The notes under the pieces are model-generated. The model was not told the origin of the DNA. It saw nothing but the letters and a program-made list of their open reading frames with translations, and ran no database searches. Shown here in pieces: positions 10,594 through 19,687 of a stretch of 19,687 bases of DNA. Source of the stretch: Actinomortierella ambigua. Taxonomy: Eukaryota > Mortierellomycota > Mortierellomycetes > Mortierellales > Mortierellaceae. The position numbers were made by a program, and so were the translations under genes. The DNA is taken from NCBI GenBank assembly GCA_016098155.1, contig JAAAJB010000514.1:1-19687 (forward strand), read 5' to 3'. Each line of letters opens with the position of its first letter. Within the stretch, counting starts at the first letter, position 1.

Positions 10594-11755
10594 GGTATAC
10601 TAGTTAGGCAAACGAAAATTTACATGTATAAAAGAGGATGACATGCGTGTGAGAAACAGATTTGATACTTGTGAAAAGCACTGCCCAAGTATGACTCCCA
10701 TACAGTCTCTACACTACCTGACTGAAAGCAGCGGATTGTCAAATGAGAGAGAGAACGATGGAAGGGGGTGAAAAAAAGAGTAAAGTACAAAGGAGAGTGG
10801 ACGGGAGAATTGTTGAAGAAGAAAAGAAAGAGAGTAACTATTGAGAAAAATAACAAAAAGAAAAGAGGGAGAGGGAGAAAGAGAGCGGACACATCTTGTG
10901 CTCTCACTCGCCCAAATTGTCCCCGAGGTATGTGTTCGCCCAACAGCTCGGAAGAGTCGAACCCCTTGAACTTTGTGACCCTGGGCGCACCAACCAAACA
11001 GAAGATCAAACATAGGGGGCTGAAAAATCACCATTGCTTGAGGTAAATGTTTGCGGCAGTGCGTGCATATTCATTTTTGCGATTTCCACAATAATACCAT
11101 TCACATGTGGAATGCATGCCATGCCATGCCATGCCATGCTCATTCCTTTTTTGCATGACATTTACCACGAGTGTGCTGTCGCCTCACCTGCCTGCGGATG
11201 TGAAAGATTCTGAGGAGAAAGAGGAAAGACCATCGAGTACCAGGTGTTGAACTGCTCAACTCGCCCCCTCCCACATACAATACACAGCAGTAGGTGTCAC
11301 GAGAATATTGCGGTGCTGTGCCATCATGTCACTGGAAATTGCTAGCGCAATCATGCAGTGCTCTCCTCGGAGAAGGGCAGCAATACCATTGTGGTATCAC
11401 GCTTTGCTTTGTTGTTGTGCCAAGATGAGATGGATACCGCCTATTCGTCGAGATTGAGCCGAGTGGCGCTTTTCATCTTTCTCGAATGCATACTTGCTGT
11501 GCATCATTGTCCCAACCTCTTTTAAGCCATGCTTGCATTTTTTTTCTCACTCCCTCCTTTGACTCTTTCATTCTTTCTCACCATCTCACACTTGCTATCT
11601 ATCTCTTCGACACTCAACCAGTTTTACAACCCGCACTACACTGTAAAGAACTCGAAATATCTTCGCTCTTTGCACAACGACGTTCTTGATCTGTTGTTCT
11701 TACAGTTTTATCGACTCTTATTTTTTTTTGTGTGTGCCCTTTCCGCGAGTAGAAA
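10594..11755. promoter_or_regulatory. Divergent promoter region between the two helicase copies
   Basis: This stretch separates the two start codons and holds no convincing gene. Each side carries a pyrimidine-rich tract on its own coding strand: about 10745-10890 reads C/T-rich on the - strand towards copy A, and about 11528-11640 reads C/T-rich on the + strand towards copy B. Such tracts are common near fungal transcription starts. A tandem ATGCC repeat sits at 11116-11140. A TATAAAA at about 10626 is on the + strand, far from copy B, so I do not assign it a role. Confidence 0.6.
11116..11140 (+). repeat. Tandem ATGCC repeat, 4.8 copies
   Basis: Four perfect ATGCC units plus ATGCT follow a GCATGC palindrome, in the middle of the shared promoter region. 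It could be a clustered factor-binding site or a neutral short tandem repeat. Confidence 0.7.
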
Positions 11756-14700
11756 ATGTTGGGTTACAATCATCGCGGTCATTCTCATGCAAGTAACGGT
11801 GCTGGCCGAGGTCGCGGCTATCCTTATGCTGGAAATGGCAATGGTCGAGGTCGTGGCTACCCCCATGCTGCTAACGGTGATGGCCAAGGTCGTGGCAACT
11901 TTCATGGCGACGGCCGAGGCCGAGGCTATTACCATGCCGGCAACGGTGACGGCCGTGGCCGCGGCTCTTTCCATCACGGCAATGATGATGACCGTGGACG
12001 TGGACGTGGACGTGGTGGCGATCGTGGCCGAGGCAAATGGATCACCGACGAGAACATTGCCGAGATAGCAACAAAACGCACTACCTCCCTTCAAGTTGGC
12101 AGCGAAACCACGGACGATTTGCTCGTGGCTCCAGCGCTTGACGTTGATACTCAGCACCTAGCCAACTGGTGCATCTCAAAGTCGGACTTTGACGGCTTTC
12201 GCTCTCAGAAGCAAGTGCGAGACTTTGTCCATTCGCTCCTCGTCAACCTCTCTAACCATCACGGGGTCGACACCTCGGGATTGCTTACGGGCCTGGCTTC
12301 CGAGAATGGGCGCAGTCGACTCCGGGAGATTTTCCTGCGCGGCATGGTCATCAATGCTGGGGAGGACAGAAATCTGACCTCATTCCAATATGTGGTCATG
12401 CCCTTGGTCGGCGTGCTCACTCGTGAGAATGTTTGCAAGTCATCGTTGACTCAAGTGTCTGGCGATATCTACAACGAGGTCTACGCTCATCGATACGAGT
12501 TTCTCGAGCAGGGAATTCTGCCTTGCATGGAGAGGCTCATACACCAAGGATCGATGAACGATACCAGCCCTTGGGGCGACAGGCTCCGTCGCAACGAGTT
12601 TCTGATGCAGGTGCCATCACTCCAGCACGCAATGTTGGCCATCGTGCGTCTAGTTTATCACTTGGTCAAGCGTCTACAAGCTGCTAAAAAGGAGATGACT
12701 GACACTGTCAACTCGGTCAGAGCCATGGCGACGAAATGTATTCAACGCTCTGACAATTCAGTGATGTCCAGATTCTTGAATGAAAATCTAGAGAAGGAGT
12801 GCCAGCGCTTGCGCTCGATGATTTCACTCCCAGCACCTACCGTTGTCGCTCCTGTAGTCAACTCTGGGTCGTACCATCACATCCAAGATGCCAACATCGT
12901 CCACCTGATCCTCAACTTCGACCCACCTGGTTCTCTCTCGAAGGAGGGCTGTCGCCACGACAATGATCACGCATCAATTAAGGACATCCAAATAGCCCCC
13001 ACTCAAGGAGAGCTGATCTGTGCAAGGCCGAACTTCCTTCCCTCCAACGACGTGCATGGTGCACCTCACCATCTCCCGCCTGGTTGGTCACGACTGTTGG
13101 ACACCCACTTCCGCCTCAACCGCGAGGACATGATTGACCTACTTCGCAAAGGAATAGTGTCCTTTCTGGAAGCACTTCGAAAGGTCAATCCTGATCGTCA
13201 AGGCTCTCTCCTGAACCGAAGAGAGCTCCGCCAACTTGTGGGCCAGGATGTCGCAGTGTACGCGTACGGCAATGTTGTGTTCCGTAAAACCAACACTGCC
13301 CGCCATCTCCAAGGGTCCATCAATATCACCTTTGATCAGCCACCCCAGGCCGTGAGTGAATCTATTCGACAACGCACCATCTTTTGGCAGCGATCCAAGA
13401 AGCGTTTGATGCAGGGTTCTCTCGTCTGTTTCATCTTCCCTGCCCAGGACGACGATGAGGATGTCGATCTTCAAGAATCTACCAAGAAGAGCCATAGGAT
13501 CCACTTGTGTCTTGGTGTTGTCAGCTATCGCGACGTTCGCGAGATGAACTGTGACCCTTATAGAGCCGCCATTAACATCGTCTTGCAGAACCATGGTGAC
13601 CTCAATCGATTCATCAACGCCAGAGCCAACGGCACAAGGGATGTGTTTATGGTCGAATCCATGGGCGGCTTCTTCGAGGCCTACCGTCCAGTCCTGAAAG
13701 CCTTGCAGACATGTGAGCCTGGTGAGATGCCGTTCGGAAAGTATCTCGCTCCCGCCGATGACCAGAAAACAGATGATGCCGTTGCTGTCGTCGATCCTCC
13801 GATGTATGCTCGAGCCCCGGGATTTGAGTTTGATCTGTCGGTCCTTCTAAACCATCCAGCCACATCTAAACTGGATGTTCTTGACCCAAGATCGTGCCAA
13901 CAGGCTGTCACAGCTCTCCGAACCCACAGCAACTTGGATGACACACAATCGCAGGCGCTGGTCGATGCCCTCCGACGTGAGGTTGCGCTCATTAGCGGGT
14001 AATTATCTCTTTCGTTTGGACACAAGAGGGTGAGTTTGATATATTCTACTTGTTCGAGACTAACTCATTCTACCCCGCTCTGATCACGAAAAATCTATAT
14101 AGACCACCTGGCACAGGCAAGACCAAGATCGGAGTGGACCTCATGCGAGTACTTCTTCACAATGCCGACCAGATGAAATGTGGCCCGATCCTCTGTATCT
14201 GCTTCACCAACCATGCCTTGGACCAGTTCTTGGAGCACCTGTTGGATCAAGACATTCATCATTTGGTCCGTATCGGCTCTCGCTCTCAGTCCGAGCGCCT
14301 CCACCAATACAATCTGAGCGAGCTTATGAAAGCAAGTGGCAAAAACTATGCCGTTCGATCGACTTTGGCACAGGCCTACACCGCATGGGACCGCGCTCTC
14401 CTGTCCCTGGAGAAAATCGAGAAGGATGTCTGTCGCCAAAGGCCGCTACAAGTGGACGTCGTGCGACTCCTTAAGATGGAGAATTACGCCCAGTATGAAG
14501 AGCTTAAGAGCGGTGATGGTCGAAGTTACCTTGACGACAAGCCCAAATCGATCGAGCAGAACTACGAGCGGTGGTCCACAGGCACCGACCTCATACAGAT
14601 GGAGAAGGAAAACCGACGTAGGCTGAAAAAATGGAACAAGGGTTCGAAGCACGCAGAAAAACGGCGCGAAAGGATCTTGATGAGGCTCCAGAACGGAGAC

Positions 14701-17700
14701 GAGGAGGAATGGGAGCTCATGAATGAACTAGTTGATCTGGATAAGTTTTCTGAGCGTCCTGAGCTTCTTGATATTCCATCAACAAACCGACCTCTTCGAG
14801 TTCTCCGCGATGTTGACCTTTGGACGATGTCGATGCAAGAACGACAGCAACTGCAGGACTACTGGACTACCGAGGTTCGGGATGAGGCATTCAATCGCCA
14901 CACTCAGCTAATGAAGCATATCAGAGAACTGTCGAAGACAGTGGATGATGCGCATGACGAGCTTCGGCGTAACATCCTCCGCAAAGCTCAGGTCATTGGT
15001 ATGACCACCAATGGCGCGGCGAAGGTATAAATCGTGGTTAGGACATGGCTGAAGAGGACATGAATGACACGAGATTAGACAAACTCTAACACGCCACTTG
15101 AACCTTGCTCTTTCACTTTACGATCCACTCAGCTCCAGTCCATGGTTGCGCAGCTGTCGCCCAAGATCATCATCTGCGAGGAGGCTGGAGAAGTGCTTGA
15201 GTCCCATATCTTGGCCGCCTTGTCCGGTTCGACACAGCACCTGATCCTCATTGGCGACCACCTACAGCTTAGGCCACAGGTTGCAACCTATGAGTTGTCC
15301 TCAGACTCGTATCAGGGCCGACAGTACAATCTTGATCGCTCGCTGTTTGAGCGCTTGGTCACCACGGCTAAAGTGCCATCGTCCCTTCTCACCACCCAGC
15401 GACGCATGAGGCCGGAGATCTGCGACCTAGTCCGGCACACTCTCTATCCGGAGCTTATCGACGGCGAAAGAGTGCTCACCTATCCCGATGTGTTTGGCAT
15501 GGCGACAAATCTATTCTTCATGGATCATCGCCACCCGGAGGATAGCCGTGACCAGTACGGTACCAAGTCAAAGGCAAACACATTCGAGGCCGAGATGGTG
15601 CGGGCTCTGGTCCAACATCTGGTCAAGAACGGATACGAGCATTCAAACATTGCAGTGCTTACGCCATACCTTGGCCAGCTCTCAAGGTTACGCGACACGC
15701 TAGGCCAAGTTGCTAAACTGGTCATTGACGAGCGCGATCAAGAGCAGCTAGATGCCCTAGAGAACAACGGTGTCTCCAGTAAAACTCCGTGGAAAGCCCT
15801 CAGTGCCAATCGACCGCTCACTCTCCGAACTATCGATAACTACCAGGTATTTTGAATGGCTTGGCAAACGTTGTTGTCTCTTCTTAGCATTCGCTCTTTC
15901 TGATCAACACCACCCCACTTGATCACTCTGTTAATAGGGTGAGGAGGCTGACATCATCATCATCTCACTTGTCCGGAGTGATACTCGGGAGGATGAGGCA
16001 GTGTCGTCATCCACCATTGGCTTCCTCAAGTCTCCGAACCGTACCAATGTTCTGCTCTCCCGAGCTCGCCACGGAATGTACCTTATTGGCAACGCGGCAC
16101 TTATGGATCAACCCCAGAACGGTATCTGGCCAGATATTATGGCTGAATTCATCCAGACTCGACGCATTGGTGATGGCTTCCCTCTCCGATGCCGCAATCA
16201 CCCAGAGACTGCTATGATGGTCTGGAATCCTGAGGACTTTGCCATCCATGCTCCCAATGGAGGCTGCACCAGTTCGTGCGATCAGGTGCTGTCTTGCGGT
16301 CACATCTGCACCATGATGTGTCACTGGGATGACAGCGATCATCAGCGGTTCAAGTGTACTCAACCATGCCCTCGCCTGCATCCGCAGTGCAACCACATTT
16401 GTCACAAGCAGTGTGGCCAGGATTGTGGTGACTGCACCGAGCCTGTTGGAGCGCTCGATTTGCCTTGTGGCCACACATTGGCTCGAGCCTTTTGCTTCCA
16501 GATCACAAATCCGTCCAGAGCTCGATGCAAGCAAAAGGTCGTCCGCAAGCTGCCGCACTGCGAGCACGATCACTCAATGGATTGCTACAAAGACCCCGAT
16601 ACTTTCAAGTGCCGCATGAAGTGTGGAGAGACTCTCAAGTGTGGCCATGCCTGCGCAAGGCAGTGCCATGAGTGTCAGTCACATTCACTGCCTGATACCG
16701 ACCTAATTGACCATCGTCCGCTGGGCAAGATCAACCGTACAGCCCACGGCAACTGTCAGCAGAAATGTGGGAAGATGCTCCATTGTGGCCATATCTGTGA
16801 TGCCTACTGCCATCTCGGTGCCGACTGTCCTCCCTGCAAGCAAAAATGTGCCTTCACATGCTCTCATGCCAGATGCCGCCACCCTTGTAATGACCTATGT
16901 TCCGCCTGCTGCGAACCATGCCCATGGGTGTGCGATCATCAAGGTCGCTGCAAGCTGCCATGCGGTTCTCCTTGCTCACGTATGCCGTGTGACCGACGCT
17001 GTGAGAAGCTCCTTTCGTGTGGTCACCAATGCCCTTCGGTGTGCGGCGAAGACTGCCCTCCAGCTAGGTTCTGTGTCCAGTGCAGGAATGACCCCACCAC
17101 CATGGAGATGGTGGTTGACATGATCATGCAGGCTCCCCTGAGCGAGGTCGACGTCAACGTGGATCCAATCCTCGTCCTACCATGCCAGCATGCACTGACC
17201 ATGTCGACGCTCGACAATCTTATGGAAATGCTCAACTATTACGAGGGCGACATGAACTTGACCACCGGAGCTGTCTCGTTTGTCAGGACAAAGGCACTAC
17301 CAAACCGTGAGGTGGGCATGATGGGTTGTCCTTGGTGCCGAACTCCCATCACCAGACTCCGGCGGTACGGTCGAAGAATCAAGCACAGTCAGCTGGTCAT
17401 GCGTCTCAAGAAGTTTGAGATTCAGCAGAGCGAAAGCATCACCAGCGCGGAGGCCAAGTTCAACGCAGCTCAAAAGACCATCCTAGCGGCCCTGCCAGAC
17501 TTTCTCAAGAAGATTTGCAAGTTCCCATCGTCGCAGAAAGCCAAAGCGCCAAAGAGGAGCAAGAGTTCACCTCGAGGGTTAGGCCAGTTTGAGGTCGCGG
17601 GTACAGAGTTCCCCAATAGCGATGTCAGCTCCCTGTTCCGTTCCTACGACATTCACATCGTGCAAGAACGAGCATGGAACGACCTGATCAAGCCCGCCCT

Positions 17701-18749
17701 CAATGCGCGTGAGATCTTTGACACGATCCGGGGCGAGGCTACTACCTCGCCGTCTCGTCGTCTCTACGAGGCTTCCGTGTCTCATCTTTACCGCTTCAAG
17801 AGTCAGGTCTTCTACGTCGACTCGGCAGAGAATGGATACACTACCGTTCAGTGGACGCCTGAAGAATCGCAGCGGATCAGGGATGAATGTGCGCGTGAGT
17901 GTGGACTGTCTCCCGATTTTCAAGCTGGCTCATCACTGGTCAGGTCCATCGAAGGCCGAACCAGTGTCCTGCTGCTCATCTTGCACGCAGCGTTTCAGGC
18001 GATGAACATGGGCAGTGCCGGCGGCATCCACTCGGGCTGGTACTGGTTCGTCAGGGACTTGATGGAGTGCTGCTTGGTGCATGCGCGCATCCAGCGCGAC
18101 GCAGCTGCCAAGGGCAACTACCCGAGGATCGAGATGTATGCGAATATGCATCTGTTGGATATTTACTACAAACAGATGCAGTGGATCGGTCGCCGACCCT
18201 TTGACAAGGATGATTCTGGCCAACAACGGATCCGCAAGGAGGCTGTCGATGCGGTGCTCAAGCCTTTCATGGATACGCTTCTGTTGATTCGAAATAGCCA
18301 GAACATTGGCGTGCGTGACGAATGCCTGCCCAAGGCTCGGAAGCTCGAGACTCGCATGGTGACCATGTACGAGGTGGCAATGTGCCAGCGCAACCAACCT
18401 CTAACCCAGGACGAAAAGTTTGAGGTATTCCGTGCGGTACAGGCCACGCTCGGTGGTTCGGGCCACTGGTATCGGTGTCCCAATGGCCATACGGTATGTG
18501 CTCCTGGATCATTGGTCTGGATAGATGCTAAAACAAATTGCGTCAAAGTACGTCCTCGCTGACACGATCCCTTCTCTTTTTTTTGTTCTTTAATAGTACG
18601 TGATTGGAGACTGTGGTATGGCAATGCAAGAGTCGACATGCCCTGAATGCGGCGAGCGTATCGGAGGCGGTAGCCACCGGCTTCGTGAAGACAATCGCCG
18701 GGACGAAGAATTTGAGGGTCTTAACAATCAACGCACTCCACGTCGGTAA
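11756..18749 (+). CDS. ZNFX1: ZNFX1-like NFX1-type zinc finger SF1 helicase, copy B
   Basis: Five exons, 11756-13998, 14103-15024, 15133-15846, 15938-18493 and 18597-18749, give 2,195 residues. The start is followed at once by an RG-rich repeat (about residues 17-94). The helical N-terminal region has LDTHFRLNREDM (about 448). Helicase motifs: GPPGTGKT (748-755), EEAG (1071-1074), GDHLQLRPQ, TTQRRMRPE, NYQGEEADI and LLSRARHGMYLIG. An NFX1-type Cys/His array covers about 1400-1676, followed by a RING-like cluster (PCQH about 1708, CPWC about 1758). The RZ-type finger is complete: C2140, H2144, C2160 and C2163 are the likely zinc ligands, with the usual GDCG between. All motifs needed for ATP hydrolysis are present. 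The expected role is RNA unwinding or remodelling in silencing or antiviral defence, known for the family and inferred here. No AATAAA was seen downstream. Confidence 0.95.
11804..12037 (+). repeat. RG-rich 13-residue repeat at the N-terminus of copy B
   Basis: About five imperfect 39-nt units encode GRGRGYPYAGNGN-like blocks, ending in a denser RGRGRGGDRGRG stretch. RG/RGG regions bind RNA, are substrates for arginine methylation and favour condensates. Copy A has only a short remnant (GRSRGGQ), which accounts for most of the 60-residue difference in exon 1. Confidence 0.85.
13715..14250 (+). repeat. Near-identical patch 1, copy B side (includes intron 1)
   Basis: Partner of 8278-8814 on the - strand. 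It runs from the end of exon 1 through intron 1 (13999-14102) into exon 2, covering the Q-motif-like LDDTQSQAL and Walker A. Inside intron 1 a 58-nt block is identical between copies, and 14103-14202 is identical for 100 nt. Confidence 0.8.
15289..15420 (+). repeat. Near-identical patch 2, copy B side
   Basis: Partner of 7102-7233. It codes the segment between helicase motif III (GDHLQLRPQ) and TTQRRMRPE, with two synonymous differences in 132 nt by eye. Confidence 0.75.
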
Positions 18750-19222
18750 ACGCGCCAGAGGGATAGCTGAGGCCAGCCAAGCATTCGTCTCCGCTTCCTA
18801 GCCAGTTTATACATTTTACTTTAGAGGTTGTCATCTGTGAAGTGAAAAGGGAAGAAGAGAGAAATGAAAAATGAGGGAGCAAAAAAACCAACAGTGCATT
18901 TAAGGATATCGGTTGGTTGAAGCTGAAGGGACCGTCTCTCCCTGAAGATCAACACCAAAAAGTAGGTTTCCGAGGCATCCTCATGGACACAATTTTTGTC
19001 TTTTGCATCCTGATCCTGATGGCATGGAAGTTGCACATGTCAACCTGACCTATGAAGGACGATGTGGTCCCTCTACAACTATTGGAAGATATAGCTCGTC
19101 CTAGAGACTTTCGAAAGAAAAGAGGATGCAAACAATGCAAGGCAAAAAGAAAGGCTAGGAGAGGTAAACAAAAAAAGTGGGTTTTTCAAAACTACAACAT
19201 GATTCTACTCTGAGCGTTCGAC
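18750..19222. other. Intergenic region between convergent genes
   Basis: This holds the 3' UTRs of copy B and of the - strand coiled-coil gene. There is no canonical AATAAA on either strand by eye and no convincing ORF. A purine-rich stretch covers about 18838-18890. Confidence 0.4.
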
Positions 19223-19674
19223 CTAGAAGTTGACAGCCTCCTTCGAGAGACTCTTCGCTCTTAACATGTAGAGCTCGCCCCAGAAAATATCCCTCTCCTT
19301 CCTGAACTGCTCCCTCTCTTCCTGCAGCCGCTTTTTGCCTGCCTCCATCTCTTCACGGTGCAGTCTTCGGTCTGCTTCCATCTCTTCACGACTCCGTTTT
19401 CGAGCCGCCTCGATATCTTGCCTCACCTCGGCCCTTTCAGCTGCAATCTCTTTCTGAAGGTTTATTTGGGCATCGTGAGCAACGCGCATCAGGTGCTCCA
19501 TCCAATTCTTTTCACGCTCCACAAGAGCCTCCTCTCTCGAGCTGAGGCCGCTCAGGTACGATTCAAAAGCCTTCAATTGACGTTCGCCTTGCTCATGCAA
19601 GCTGCTCGCAAGTGCTGCTACTTTGGCACTGTTGTCGTGTGGTGAATCGTAGTCGCCTGCACCGAAGAGATCTA
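19223..19674 (-). CDS. C-terminal exon of a coiled-coil protein (partial)
   Basis: The - strand frame is open from about 19674 to TAG 19223-19225 and gives about 150 residues. Upstream, a T-run ending TTAAG at the window edge looks like a splice acceptor, and an in-frame TAA lies just before, so this is most likely a last exon whose 5' part is outside. After an acidic start (DLFGAGDYDS) the chain is almost wholly charged alpha-helix, rich in Glu, Arg, Lys and Ala: a long coiled coil. It contains an 11-residue repeat (REEMEADRRLH then REEMEAGKKRL), a hendecad pattern. No catalytic motif is visible and I do not recognise the family. The role is unknown; oligomerisation is likely from the coiled coil. 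Confidence 0.65.
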
Positions 19675-19687
19675 CTTAAAAAAAAAA

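Noticed and set aside
10768..11046. 92-codon + strand ORF in the divergent promoter
   Set aside because: Lys/Arg-rich translation of a purine-rich tract, better explained as the C/T-rich leader of copy A on the other strand.
11529..12068. 179-codon + strand ORF overlapping the start of copy B
   Set aside because: It reads the RG repeat out of frame, giving low-complexity Ala/Val/Met sequence; the GRGRG frame continues into a conserved protein.
14050..14065. GTTCGAGAC in intron 1 as a tRNA T-loop
   Set aside because: The flanking bases do not form a T stem and no anticodon or acceptor arm is present.
14050..14102. In-frame peptide upstream of Walker A (MFETNSF onward) as exon sequence
   Set aside because: It is intron 1 read-through; splicing GG to ACC restores the invariant GPPGTGKT joined to VALISG in both copies.

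Overview
The window looks like nuclear DNA of a fungus, probably an early-diverging lineage such as Mortierellomycota or Mucoromycota; the lineage is an inference. Intron-interrupted genes have GTA-type donors (GTAAGT, GTATGA, GTAATT), introns of about 90-170 nt, CTAAC-like branch points in some introns, long T homopolymers, and AATAAA signals. No prokaryotic operon, mobile element, CRISPR array or tRNA was found.

Layout. Positions 1-960 hold fragments that look like coding sequence but are broken between frames: a 3' end of an unknown + strand gene (3-200) and an eroded or mis-assembled coding tract (373-960). Positions 1367-3366 hold a clean three-exon + strand gene for a Bin3/MePCE-type RNA 5'-gamma-phosphate methyltransferase (BCDIN3 domain). 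Positions 3594-10593 (- strand) and 11756-18749 (+ strand) hold two full-length, head-to-head paralogues of a ZNFX1-like protein of about 2,180 residues: SF1B (UPF1-like) helicase core, NFX1-type cysteine-rich array, RING-like Cys cluster and C-terminal RZ-type zinc finger. Each has five exons with introns at the same places. They share a 1.16 kb divergent promoter region. Positions 19223-19674 hold the last exon of a - strand coiled-coil gene that runs off the window.

How it fits together. ZNFX1-family helicases (C. elegans ZNFX-1, S. pombe Hrr1, human ZNFX1) act in small-RNA silencing and antiviral RNA responses, so the pair probably belongs to RNA surveillance or RNAi; that role is inferred from the family. 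The most interesting signal is uneven divergence between the copies. Introns 2 and 3 are unrelated and most exons differ at many synonymous sites. Two patches over helicase motifs are nearly identical at DNA level, and one of them includes intron 1. This points to gene conversion between inverted paralogues. The copies differ in the N-terminus (a 13-residue RG-rich repeat only in the + copy), in a low-complexity insert (only in the - copy) and in the RZ finger (weaker in the - copy). The MePCE gene and the - strand helicase converge tail to tail, with their poly(A) signals 30 bases apart.
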